From positions 62,001-126,000 of the forward strand of contig CAYRFQ010000012.1 in NCBI GenBank assembly GCA_964423615.1: a stretch of 64,000 nucleotides of DNA. Direction: 5' to 3'. The notes under the pieces were generated by a model. It saw only the letters and a list, made by a program, of their open reading frames with translations, was not told the DNA's origin and made no database searches. Below, piece after piece: positions 49,309 to 58,900 of this stretch (the stretch's first letter is position 1; the number at the start of each line of letters is the position of its first letter). Both the position numbers and the translations under genes were made by a program. Source of the DNA: CAYRFQ01 sp964423615. Its GTDB lineage: Bacteria; Planctomycetota; Planctomycetia; Gemmatales; Gemmataceae.

Positions 49309-50323
49309 CGGCGTTGCCCTCTTGAGCGCCACACCGATGAAACGTGACCATGGAAATGTCGTCCTTCTGGCCTTTCTCATCGAGCCTTCGGGAGAGCAGT
49401 TCTTTCACCATTTCGTAGAGCACCGGACCACGCGTCTCCAAATCGATGAGTTGACTCAAATGTTCGTGTGGGGCTTTCGGGAGGTGATCGAAAAGTCCGT
49501 CTGACCCGATGAGCAACTCGTCGTTGACATCGAGCAACCATTGTTGTTGGGAATCTTCCGAGGGGGCGAGGAAGCCAAGCCAAGTTCCTGGTACAACGTG
49601 GGTCGTCAGTCCGTCTTTGCGTTTCAGGACGATACGCGTTCCACCCGCCGAGAGGATCACGACTCGTCCATCCTGGTAGAACTTCAAGAGAGCCGCCTCG
49701 ATATAAATCCCATCTGGCAGACACTTCTCAAGTGTATCGTGGATGTAACACAGGACTTCGACTGGATCAGGCGATGGAGCCTCTATCGAGGCCCATGTCA
49801 CAGACCACAGGGTCGGTAAATTTTTGCTGACCAAATAGGCTGGATATCCATGCCCGGTGACGTCGGCAACGAGAATCCACAGCGCGCCCGATTGATCGAC
49901 ATGTCCCCCTATCCAATCGCCAGAGAACCAGTAATCCCCCACCCGTTCGTATGGTTGTTGAAATGTTTCGCTGCGGTAGTAGGGCGTCTCGGGGATTGGT
50001 GGCGAGACTGTGGAATCCGATGCCGAGATCGTTTGGGGGGGACGGAATACGGTCTTGGCTTCGTGGAGCAATAGGGCAGCGCGAAAAGACTCCCAGCTCA
50101 TTTCGTCGAAGTCCGAGGACGGACGAGTCCGAAGGAAAGTTTCTGCCGAATGCAATGCATACTCGGTCAGTTGCTCACAGGAGTGTGTCAATCCGTGCCG
50201 GGTGAGCAATCGCTCCAGCAAACCGGTAATACCTGGACGCAGTAACTCCCAGAGGCATTCTCTGGCCCCAGGATCCAGGCGATGCAACGCGGTGACCAGA
50301 CTTTGCGGAGATTCGTATTTCAT
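49301..50323 (-). CDS. SpoIIE-type PP2C serine phosphatase coupled to the ECF sigma gene
   Basis: 340 residues. PP2C motifs with metal-binding Asp residues: GDYWFSGDWIGGHVD, ILVADVTGHGYPAYLVSKNL, LLIGSDGLFDHLP and KDDISMVTF. The first ~120 residues form a helical regulatory part (SLVTALHRLDPGARECLWELLR) rather than a kinase or PAS domain. The ATG at 50323 was used; the frame opens upstream to 50425. Phosphatases of this class often control sigma factors by partner switching, and this gene overlaps the following ECF gene by 8 bases. No anti-sigma factor or STAS-domain antagonist lies next to them. Confidence 0.85.
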   Translation of the reverse strand: MKYESPQSLVTALHRLDPGARECLWELLRPGITGLLERLLTRHGLTHSCEQLTEYALHSAETFLRTRPSSDFDEMSWESFRAALLLHEAKTVFRPPQTISASDSTVSPPIPETPYYRSETFQQPYERVGDYWFSGDWIGGHVDQSGALWILVADVTGHGYPAYLVSKNLPTLWSVTWASIEAPSPDPVEVLCYIHDTLEKCLPDGIYIEAALLKFYQDGRVVILSAGGTRIVLKRKDGLTTHVVPGTWLGFLAPSEDSQQQWLLDVNDELLIGSDGLFDHLPKAPHEHLSQLIDLETRGPVLYEMVKELLSRRLDEKGQKDDISMVTFHRCGAQEGNADV

Positions 50324-50472
50324 TCGTTGTGATTCGACGAACACACAAGGGTATGCAACTAGAGAAAACTCGAACGTCAAATTGATCCGGAACAGTCGCC
50401 GAGCAGGCTGTGCGTTTGACTCCATCTCGAGTCAAACACACAGCCTTGGCGTGCTTGCGAATGATCTCGCTA

Positions 50473-51708
50473 TTATTCCTCGCTCATGAGTATCGCATAA
50501 TCCTGGGTGTTCTCGAAGTGAGACAATACGATTTTCGATGTCGTCACCAAGGGGACGGCCAGGAGCATCCCGACGACACCCCAGAGATACCCGAAAAAGG
50601 CGATAGAAAAAAGCAGAAGCAACGGACTTACGTTCAGATATTTCCCCAGGAAGCGTATCTCCACGTAGTCGATCCAGAGGAATCTATTCGCTGTCAACAA
50701 CAGTGCGACAACCAGTCCCAAGATGGGAGTCTGGAACCCCAGGAACGAGAGGTCATTGGCTTCCAACAACGCAAGCGCGATGGGTGGGATCAACGCGACG
50801 ATCGAACCAATATAGGTGATGTAGTTACCGAGGAACATGAGCACGCCCCACACCAAACCGAAAGGAACCGCGAACAGCGCGCACAACAGCCACGTCGTCA
50901 CTCCGAGCCCGAGACTGACGTATGTTTTGTACACAAGGTATTGGTGGACATTCCTGTTAATGTTCTCTCCAATTTGCATGTACCGATTCGCTTTGGAGGT
51001 GGAAAAACGAGAGTTGATCCGGCGTGGCAAATTCCTCGCTTCGAGGACCATGAAGACGAGATAGAACAGGACCATGACAGCCAACTCGGTCACCGATATG
51101 GTGCTTTCTACGAGGAGTTTGCCCGGTTCCTCCGTGTTTAGGCCGAGGGCGTTGAGGACGGAAGATTCCTTCTTGGGAGTGATGACTACTTGCTGTGTTT
51201 CGTTCTTGTCGGTTCCGCTTTGTTCTTGTTCCTCGCCGTTGGAAGTCTCCGTCTGGGGAGCCAACGATTTCAGACCAATGGCACGCGAGAACTCTTCGTT
51301 TATTTTGGCAATGCGTTTCTCGTAGGTGGGCATGCGTTTGACAAGATAAAGGGCGTTGTCGTAAAGTATCACACCAAGAATAAAAACGACCGTCGTTAAC
51401 ACGATGAATACGATGGAATACGAGAGCCATCTAGGGATGCTCCATCGAGACGCCAACTGACCGACGGGTCGAATGAGATAAAACAGAAAAAGAGCGAGGA
51501 GCACCGGAGTCAACAGCCCTTTGAGGAAGTGCAAAACGGCTCCAACTGCACACGCCGTTAACAACACCAAACAGGCCGTCCGAATTTTTTCTCCAGGGAG
51601 GTCGTGTCCATCGTTGGATATATTGTTCGGGTCTGCTGGATTCGATGCCGATTCGTCGTTGGAATTCGGATTGATTGGGTTGATGTTGTTGGTCATGGTT
51701 CGTGGCAT
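50473..51708 (-). CDS. AI-2E/PerM-family transporter
   Basis: 411 residues with a Asn/Pro-rich N-terminus, two early membrane segments (HFLKGLLTPVLLALFLFYLIRPV), a long charged loop containing an ETSNGEEQEQSGTDKN stretch, and a C-terminal membrane block (FGLVWGVLMFLGNYITYIGSIV; LLLFSIAFFGYLWGVVGMLLAVPLV). The PFGLVWGVLMFLGNYIPYIG-type motif defines the family. Proposed roles vary between autoinducer-2 export and Na+/H+ antiport; neither can be assigned here. Confidence 0.85.
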   Translation of the reverse strand: MPRTMTNNINPINPNSNDESASNPADPNNISNDGHDLPGEKIRTACLVLLTACAVGAVLHFLKGLLTPVLLALFLFYLIRPVGQLASRWSIPRWLSYSIVFIVLTTVVFILGVILYDNALYLVKRMPTYEKRIAKINEEFSRAIGLKSLAPQTETSNGEEQEQSGTDKNETQQVVITPKKESSVLNALGLNTEEPGKLLVESTISVTELAVMVLFYLVFMVLEARNLPRRINSRFSTSKANRYMQIGENINRNVHQYLVYKTYVSLGLGVTTWLLCALFAVPFGLVWGVLMFLGNYITYIGSIVALIPPIALALLEANDLSFLGFQTPILGLVVALLLTANRFLWIDYVEIRFLGKYLNVSPLLLLFSIAFFGYLWGVVGMLLAVPLVTTSKIVLSHFENTQDYAILMSEE

Positions 51709-51952
51709 TCACTTCTTGTGGGTGAAGACTTTACTGGTCATGTGGACATCATCGGAGCTGTTTGGTGTTCTTGCATTGTTACAGATGGGCGGGCGAGCTG
51801 CCTCTTCTCTGGAAAGAAATTTCGAAAAATGGCCAAGAATCGGCGACGACCAACGAACAAGACGACAGATGCTAGATTGACCCACGAGGAATTCAGACCC
51901 TATAGTGGAAGTTGAATGTCTGTGTCAGAATTTCAACTTGGAGCAATCCATC

Positions 51953-52213
51953 GTGAGCAAAAAAACACAACAAGACCACCAACGAGTCCAAGGGGTCCTG
52001 GGCGTCGGTCTGGATACCGACGATGGTCACAAACGCATTACTCAAAATGAAGACGTTGTCCTTGTCGGCGGGTCAGAGGAGACTCACGAGCGGATGCAAG
52101 AAGTCTCCATCAAATTCAACGAATCTCTGAAAGCCCGTGGGAAACGAGTGCAGGATGCCGAAGTGTCTGAGGTGATCGATTTACTCCAAGATGCGTCGGC
52201 TAAGGCGAAATGA
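51953..52213 (+). CDS. Small conserved hypothetical protein
   Basis: 86 residues from a GTG start (TTGGAG upstream): VSKKTQQDHQRVQGVLGVGLD, HKRITQNEDVVLVGGSEETHERM, DAEVSEVIDLLQDA. Polar, no signal peptide. The pattern (a short beta unit, then two helices) suggests a small cytoplasmic protein, but I recognise no family. It stands alone between the AI-2E gene and the ECF operon. Confidence 0.55.
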   Translation: MSKKTQQDHQRVQGVLGVGLDTDDGHKRITQNEDVVLVGGSEETHERMQEVSIKFNESLKARGKRVQDAEVSEVIDLLQDASAKAK

Positions 52214-52442
52214 CTCCTCGACGGCACTTATTTTTCGGTTTTCTGTGATAGGGTAGACTAGCACAAATCGCGTAGTCGGCAAAGGTCTTGCCATTGGCCT
52301 ACCCCGCAATCGATTTCGATTTTTAGCGTCCCTCGCAAATTCGCTAGCTGGACGGAAAGATTGAAGAACGAGGCTTTGCCATTGCGCTGAAACTTTGCCC
52401 CAACCTTTCAGGTAAACTATTTATATCAGAGGCGGTCGCACC

Positions 52443-53000
52443 GTGGCCAACGAAGAATTGCTTCTTGTGCAACGTTGTCTCAACGGGGACGCGTCCGCCA
52501 TCACCTGCTTGGTCGAAAGATTTCAATCGGATGTCTTTGGTTTGTGTCTTCGACTATTGAATCACAACCAGGATGCCGAAGACGTAACCCAGGAGGTGTT
52601 TCTTCGAGTCTTTCGAAGCTTGCACCGTTGGGATCAAGAGCGTCCCTTAAAGCCATGGATCATGGGCATCGCGGTTAACCGTTGCCGAACCTGGCTTTCC
52701 CAACGAGCTCGACATCCGGAACTTGTGGATTACTTGCACGACACGGTAGAGAGTCGCCCTGCCGACGATTCTTCCGAATTAGCTAGTGAAATCCAGGTAG
52801 CGTTGGGAGAATTGCGGGTGGATTACCGCAGCGTGTTTGTTATGTTCCACGAGCAAGGATTGCCGTATGAAGATATAGCGGCTGCCCTCGAGCGGCCAGT
52901 TGGCACCATAAAGACGTGGCTGCACCGTGCCCGGCTCGAAGTCCTCGAACGGTTGCGTCGGCGTGGGATGATTCCCGAGGTTGGTCATGAATTGTCGTGA
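52443..53000 (+). CDS. ECF sigma factor (SigW/RpoE-like)
   Basis: 185 residues. Region 2 (CLRLLNHNQDAEDVTQEVFLRVFRSLHRWD, PWIMGIAVNRCRTWLSQRAR) and region 4 (LPYEDIAAALERPVGTIKTWLHRARLEVLERL) are clear. Starts with GTG at 52443. It overlaps the following anti-sigma gene by 14 bases, the usual arrangement for an RpoE-RseA type envelope-stress pair. Confidence 0.93.
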   Translation: MANEELLLVQRCLNGDASAITCLVERFQSDVFGLCLRLLNHNQDAEDVTQEVFLRVFRSLHRWDQERPLKPWIMGIAVNRCRTWLSQRARHPELVDYLHDTVESRPADDSSELASEIQVALGELRVDYRSVFVMFHEQGLPYEDIAAALERPVGTIKTWLHRARLEVLERLRRRGMIPEVGHELS

Positions 53001-53784
53001 AACGGAAAACGCCCTGCAAAAATACCTCGACGGCCGAACGTCTTCGGTTTCGGCTACGATCCGAGAACACATGACGGATTGTCCCGATTGTCGAGAGTTG
53101 TACCAGGCGGCCCAGGAACTCACTTCTGCCCTGGAAGCCCTTCCCAGGCCTCAAGTAGGGTCACTTCTGACGCAACAGATCGTTGCATCGGTCCAGAAGG
53201 ACCAAGCTCGAATCCAACGAACCAATCTTCGGTTTCGCCAAAGTTTGGGCGGTCTCGCGTTTGCAGCCGCCATTCTGTTGTCGGTGCTCAGCTACCTGGT
53301 GATTCCACAATTTTGGGAGGCAACTCCCTCGAAACAACCGATCGCCAAAGAAAAGGCCGTGGCGAATGACGGTCCTCAATCGATTCCGGCCCAAGTCGGG
53401 GAGGCCGCTCCCAGAAAACCTGAGGTCCTCCGGCCTCACAAAGATCCTAATCAAGATCTTAGCCCCGAAGAAGAACTAAGGGTCAAATTCGTCGAAGCCG
53501 GTTCTGCAGTCGTCAAGTTGCAAGACAAACTCGCAAAGCAAACGCAAGAGCAAGCGAAACTCTTGTGGAAGGTGGCACAAGCGGACAACTTTCCGAAGCT
53601 CACTTTAGTCGTGAAGGTCGACCCAGCTCCAAATGCCATCAACCCAGCCTCGAAATCGTTACAGCAGGCCGGAGCGGGCGTAACCACGGGTTTTCGCACT
53701 GTGACCGATTCGGCTCAGAGGGCAGTTTCTTATTTTGCCCGGACGATTCCTCCCGTTGCTCGGCAACCCCAAACGGTTCAATAG
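52987..53784 (+). CDS. Zinc-finger anti-sigma factor, membrane anchored
   Basis: 265 residues. N-terminal anti-sigma zinc-finger pattern HMTDCPDCRELYQ (HxxxCxxC) with the upstream Cys in MNCRETENALQKYLD, then a membrane segment (LGGLAFAAAILLSVLSYLVIP, ~95-115) and a periplasmic tail containing a coiled-coil-like KLQDKLAKQTQEQAKLLWK. It should bind the preceding sigma factor in the cytoplasm and release it after proteolysis. The ATG at 52987 overlaps the sigma gene's end by 14 bases. Confidence 0.88.
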   Translation: MNCRETENALQKYLDGRTSSVSATIREHMTDCPDCRELYQAAQELTSALEALPRPQVGSLLTQQIVASVQKDQARIQRTNLRFRQSLGGLAFAAAILLSVLSYLVIPQFWEATPSKQPIAKEKAVANDGPQSIPAQVGEAAPRKPEVLRPHKDPNQDLSPEEELRVKFVEAGSAVVKLQDKLAKQTQEQAKLLWKVAQADNFPKLTLVVKVDPAPNAINPASKSLQQAGAGVTTGFRTVTDSAQRAVSYFARTIPPVARQPQTVQ

Positions 53785-53889
53785 ATCACAACCACGCAGG
53801 TCTTTATTACTACCGAGCATCCTCAAATTAAATACGCGAGAGGAGTTACTTGAGACGACTCTCTCTGACCATATCGAGGCTTGAGTTTC

Positions 53890-55572
53890 ATGGGTAGACT
53901 TCGATCATTTTGGGTTTGTTTTCTGGTCTTTCCGTTGATACCAAGTTTCGGTCAGGCCAACCATGTCCAGGAATTGCTACGCGTAGTCCCCGAAGACGTT
54001 AGTCTTGTGATGACGATCAACGATCTGAGCGGTAATTGGAAAAGGGTATCTGAGCTTCCGTGGACCAAGCGTTTGTTTCGTTCGCCAGTCGCGGTCGCCT
54101 TTCAGGACCAGACTGCCACGAAAAACTTGAAGGCTGCGAACTTAGCAGTACAGAGTTTCTTGGGGGTGGACGTGAAAGAACTCGCCGAGAAGTTATTTGG
54201 GGACACCGTCGTGGTGGCCTTCCGGCACTCCTCGCAGGGCAAACAAGACGAGGAGCGTGGGTTGTTGTTGCTCTGGGTTCAAGACACCGAACTGTTGCGG
54301 CAGGCCATCGCTGTTGTTCAAAAGTTACAAAAGCCTGGAACGTTCAAAGAACTCCGGCATAACGGGTTGAAATATTATTTGCAGAAGGACCCAAACCAGG
54401 ATCGGTATTACTTCCAACACCACAACCTCTTTGCATTTTCAGGACACAAGGATGTGTTATGTCAGGTAATCGATCGCTACAAAGCTGATGCAACCGCCAA
54501 ACCCAATGGGATCGAGAAGCAGTTCGCCAAGCTGCCCCATAAGAAAGCGGTTCTGACGTTTTGGGTCAATCCACGAGCCTTTGATGCCGACCTCGATCGA
54601 GAGCAACAAAAGGTCAAGAACGACAATGACGCGTATGTTATCGCTGGATTTCGACCTTATTGGAAGGCTCTAGACTCTGCCGCGATATCATTGACAGTTA
54701 ATGAACGAATGACACTCAGTTTGCATTTGGAAGGCCGCGCTAACGAGTTGCCCAAACCAGGACGGCGACTTCTTTACCCCGCCCCACCGTCTCAGCTTTG
54801 GCAACAATTTCCGGCATCCGCCGTCTTCACGGCCACCGGTAAGGTGGATGTTGAGGCGTTCCTTTACTCCCTGAAAGGGTTCCTCTCGCCGGATGACCGA
54901 AAGCAGTTCGAGCGAACTTTACAGAAGGACTTGGGAGCCAAATTGGTTCGAAACGTGTTTCGTGATGTGGTTCCACAAATCGGACCGGACGTTGGGGTTT
55001 GTATGGTGACTTCCCAGGAGTCTCCCATTCCTCACATATTGGCGGCCGTCAAAATCCGTGAAGTTTGCAAAGGAGCTTCTTTGGGAAGTGAGCTGTATCA
55101 AGCCGCACGATTCTTCGCGGAAATGGCGCAGTATCATCACAACCGCGAACACCCCAACGGGCCTTTGGTACATGTCAAGCGTGAGAGCCAAGATGGTGTC
55201 GAAGTGACTTACTTGGAACACAAATCGTTTCCGATGGGAGCGAGTCCGGCTTTCGCCCACAAGGATGGCTATCTTGTGTTTGCGAACTCTCCACAAGCCA
55301 TTCGGGTGTTTCGAAAAGTGGACCAAGCCACAGCGAACAAACCAATCGCCAGATTGTCTTTTCAGTCAATGCTGGAGAGCCTCCAAGATCACAAGGAGTG
55401 GGTGGTTCGGTTGTTGGCCAACTCTCAAAGTAAGCCTTCACGTGAAGCGACCGAATGGCTCGAGAATGTCACGAAGATGCTCTCCTTGATCGATAAAGTA
55501 GAACTTCGACAGACAACACAACCGAACGAAGTTACCTGGTCGCTGATTGTGTATCCTTCGAAAGGCAAGTAA
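53890..55572 (+). CDS. DUF3352-like exported protein downstream of the sigma/anti-sigma pair
   Basis: 560 residues, signal peptide MGRLRSFWVCFLVFPLIPSFGQA. The mature protein repeats a pattern seen in DUF3352-type planctomycete proteins: VPEDVSLVMTINDLSGNWKRV, FLGVDVKELAEKLFGDTVVVAF, YYFQHHNLFAFSGHKDVLCQV, DGYLVFANSPQAIRVFRKV. Role unknown; placed 105 bp after the anti-sigma gene on the same strand, it is a plausible regulon member. An upstream TTG exists at 53881; the ATG at 53890 was chosen because GAGG lies about 10 bases before it. Confidence 0.75.
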   Translation: MGRLRSFWVCFLVFPLIPSFGQANHVQELLRVVPEDVSLVMTINDLSGNWKRVSELPWTKRLFRSPVAVAFQDQTATKNLKAANLAVQSFLGVDVKELAEKLFGDTVVVAFRHSSQGKQDEERGLLLLWVQDTELLRQAIAVVQKLQKPGTFKELRHNGLKYYLQKDPNQDRYYFQHHNLFAFSGHKDVLCQVIDRYKADATAKPNGIEKQFAKLPHKKAVLTFWVNPRAFDADLDREQQKVKNDNDAYVIAGFRPYWKALDSAAISLTVNERMTLSLHLEGRANELPKPGRRLLYPAPPSQLWQQFPASAVFTATGKVDVEAFLYSLKGFLSPDDRKQFERTLQKDLGAKLVRNVFRDVVPQIGPDVGVCMVTSQESPIPHILAAVKIREVCKGASLGSELYQAARFFAEMAQYHHNREHPNGPLVHVKRESQDGVEVTYLEHKSFPMGASPAFAHKDGYLVFANSPQAIRVFRKVDQATANKPIARLSFQSMLESLQDHKEWVVRLLANSQSKPSREATEWLENVTKMLSLIDKVELRQTTQPNEVTWSLIVYPSKGK

Positions 55573-55636
55573 CGAAGGTGGTAAGTCTAATTGGTCTCAA
55601 GAAACCAAGGAAGCAATTCGTGGGTCTAGAGGTCCT

Positions 55637-55933
55637 ATGTTTTGGTCGTGGTGGAAACGTAAGCCGTTAGCCGATTTGTTTGTCGTCATGTACACACGCG
55701 ACGGATGTCATTTGTGTGATGAAGCCTGGGAGACACTGGGTCGCTGGCAACGGAAGTATGGATTCGTGATGCACTCGGTCGATGTCGATACGGATTCCGA
55801 ATTGCGTGAAAGATATGGCATGACTGTCCCCGTCATCACGGTTGATGGACAGGTTCGGTTTCGGGGACGCGTCAACGATGTCTTGTTTAAGCGGTTACTC
55901 GACGCCGAAGTCCGACGACAAAACACGTCGTGA
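55637..55933 (+). CDS. Glutaredoxin/thioredoxin-like protein
   Basis: 98 residues with the redox motif CHLC in VMYTRDGCHLCDEAWETLGR and the cis-Pro region ERYGMTVPVITVDGQVRFRG, the pattern of the glutaredoxin-like DUF836 type. AGAGG precedes the ATG at 55637. It may reduce disulfides in the cytoplasm. It lies ~65 bp after the DUF3352-like gene and 18 bp from the end of the convergent Tex gene. Confidence 0.85.
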   Translation: MFWSWWKRKPLADLFVVMYTRDGCHLCDEAWETLGRWQRKYGFVMHSVDVDTDSELRERYGMTVPVITVDGQVRFRGRVNDVLFKRLLDAEVRRQNTS

Positions 55934-55951
55934 AACAACAAACGTTCTTGA

Positions 55952-58900
55952 TCAAGACGATTGTTGGGTTCCGGCATGGACGTCTTCTTTGTTTGTGGTC
56001 ACTCCATTTCCGTTCCCAGTCGTCGAAGCCGTGTCTTCCCCTTTCGCTTGTCCTTCCTCTTTCTTTTCTTTTTCTTCCTGGTCTTTCTTGGCTTGGTCTT
56101 CGTCGGTCACTTCTGCATCATTCGGAGTCGTTTCGGTTGATTGAGTTGTTTCCGACGCAGAAGCGACCTCGTCGGTTGTCGCCGTGTCGCTACCAACCGG
56201 TTGTTGCGGACCCGGTGAGGATGATGCGGCATCTTCGACTGAAACTTCTTCTTGCAGTTGCTCCTGTGTGGATTCTGTAGTTGTCGTGGCAGGAGTTTCG
56301 CTTGCTGTGTGGGATTCTAGACTGGTGGGAGCTTCTGTAACCGATAGTTGTTGGGGGTCCGTGGGTTGGTGTTCGTCTTGGAACTCACTTCCGGCGTTGG
56401 ATGCACTAGCTATCTCTCCCGAGTCAGATTGCTCGGATGTGGCCTGTTCCGGATTGGCAGTAGGCTGCTCAGGTGCCAACTCGTCGGAAGATTGTGGTTC
56501 CGACGTCGTGGGTTCAGGAGTCGTGTCGGGAGCTTCTTCGGAAGTGGGCTCAACCGTCTGGTCTCCGGTGGTTGGCGGAGATGTGGTGTCGGCTGTGGGC
56601 TGAGACTCTTCTTGCTGGTCGTGGGTAGTCTCTGACGCAGTCGAAAGTTCCGGGCTGTCGGCTTGAGCTTGGTCTGTTGGAGTTGCCGAAATGTGTTCCT
56701 CGGAGGTCGTTTCGATCGCTGTATTATCCTGAGTAGATCCTATTGTCTCGGTTTGTTCCTGAGCGGGTGGCTCCGGTTCGTATTGCTCTTCGGACTGAGA
56801 AGATGCTGCAATCGCAGAGCCCTCTTGCGTCTCCGGGGCTTCTGGTTCGGTCTGTTCTTTGGGTTCGGTAGCGGAAACCTCTGGTTCTGGGCTCACAGAA
56901 ACCGAATTTTCGCTCCTTTGGTCTGTCGCAGAAGCCGTCGCAGATTCTTGCGTCTCCGATTGTGCGGAATCGTCTTGAGTCAGAGATTGCTCGTCGCTTT
57001 TAGTGTCCACCGTCTCCGTTTGTTCCGCGGACAAAGGAGCCGCGTCATTTCCTGTGGATTCTTGATCAGTTTGTGTAATCGCTTCTTCATCAGCTTTGGC
57101 TTGTTCTGAGGTGGTTTGCTCGGAGGTCGTCCCGGTCATGGACACGGTAGGGTCTCTGGCGGGTTCGTCAACAATATTCGTGCTATCCGGAATTGTGCCC
57201 TCGTGAGATTCGGGTTGCTCGGCGGTTGGTTCTTCGGATTTGGTCTCGGAGGCAACTTGCGGTGTCGATTGTTCTTCGAGAGTTGCTTCCGTTGCGGTTT
57301 CTTGAGAACTTGTTTCGATGACCGCCGTGCTATTTGTAGTTTCTTGGTCGGGAACGGAGTCGGAGACTGCGGTAGTGGTTTCCGGAGGCTCTACGTTGGT
57401 CGACGCAGCCTCCGATCCTTGCTCAGCAAGTTCCGGGATAGCAGTTCCCGCTTCCGTCATGTCGTGTACCGGAGTCTCGGTCACCTCTTGAAGGGTGGAG
57501 TCCTGTGTTTCTGTCGGTTGAACCTCGGCAGTTTGAGGTTCTTTCGACGTCTCGTTGGTCGAGATGGGCTGTTCGGATGGCTGGTCCGCATCGACACCGG
57601 GAGTCGAAGACTCTGTTGCAGTTGGTTCTGACGGAACTTCTTGAGCCACGGGCTCTAGGCTTTGTTGTTCACCAGTAGCTAGCGTTTCGTCGGTAACCGT
57701 TTCCGTATCCGGCGTCTGTTGGGCATCTCCTGCAACCTGTTCGGTCCCAGGAGCTTCGGCAGTTTCGGAACTTGAAGTTTCGGTTTCCGAAGTGGCTGGA
57801 GTTTGCGTGTGTGTAACGGTTTCTTCGGCGGCTGGTTGGCTTTCGTCGGTCGTTTCGGTTGGCTGAGTCTCTGGGACCTCGGGTGTGGACGGAACCGATG
57901 GTTGCTCTTGCTCGGTCGTCAGATGCGAAGTCTCTTCGGATTGCTCAGGAATCTGATTGTCTGAGTCTTCTTCCTCGGGCGTCTCTTGGGTGAACGTAGT
58001 GGATTCCTCGCTCTGAGGCGTTTGCGCTAGAGTGGAATCAGTGGCATTTGTCTCGGGCGTTTTAGTTGCTTCTGTCGCAACATTTTGAGAAGGAACTGGA
58101 GTCGTTTCTTCCGAAGTTTCGGTAGGGACCTCGACCGTCCCATTTTCCGATTTTGTTGTCGTTACTCCGATCTGCGTGTCACTGGTTTCCGTGGGGGCTG
58201 TCACGGCCGTTGTGTCGGTTTCTTGGGCAGGAACAGCTTGGTCAACGGATGTGACAGTCTCTGAGGTCTCCTCTTCGCTGGCCTGTTCTTTGTCCTTTTT
58301 CTTAGGTTTTTTCCCGTCGTGCTTTTTGTCTGCTTTTCCCTTGCCGGTGTTTTTCTCGTCCTCTTGAGGTTGTCGAGACTCGAAATACGCTTGGAGTTCG
58401 GCAAAGTTGAAAAGCGGACTGGCGCCCTCTTTTTGGTCCTTACTGATTTTTGCTTTTGGTGCGGGAGCGGCCTTTTTTGGCTTTCGGGATTGTTGTTTGC
58501 GGCCCTCTTGACTTCGGTCGGCCTTTTCATCTTGCCGTCCGCGGCCTTGGGCTGCCCCTCCTGGAACTTGGTCGCGTTGTGGGCCGCGGCGATCACCAGT
58601 TCGGTCGCCTCGCCCTTCGCGAGGAGCGTCTTGGCGACGTTCGCGACGTTGTTGAGCCCTTTGTTCGCGTTCGGCTTGGCGAGCCGCTCGCTCTTGTTCG
58701 CGACGTTGTTGTTCGGCTTTTTCGATCGCTGGGTCGATCATCGTTAGCGAAACTTTTCCTTTTTCCTCGTCGACCTTGAGGACCCAGACATTGACAACAT
58801 CTCCGACGCTTACTAGATCGTGCGGGTCCTTGACGAACCTGTTGGCCATTTGGCTAATGTGCACAAGACCGCTTTCTTTCAGGCCGATGTCCACAAACGT

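Noticed and set aside
56663..57631. Two Leu/Arg/Gly-rich plus-strand frames (148 and 171 residues)
   Set aside because: Antisense of the low-complexity Tex tail; Glu/Thr repeats on one strand create such frames on the other.
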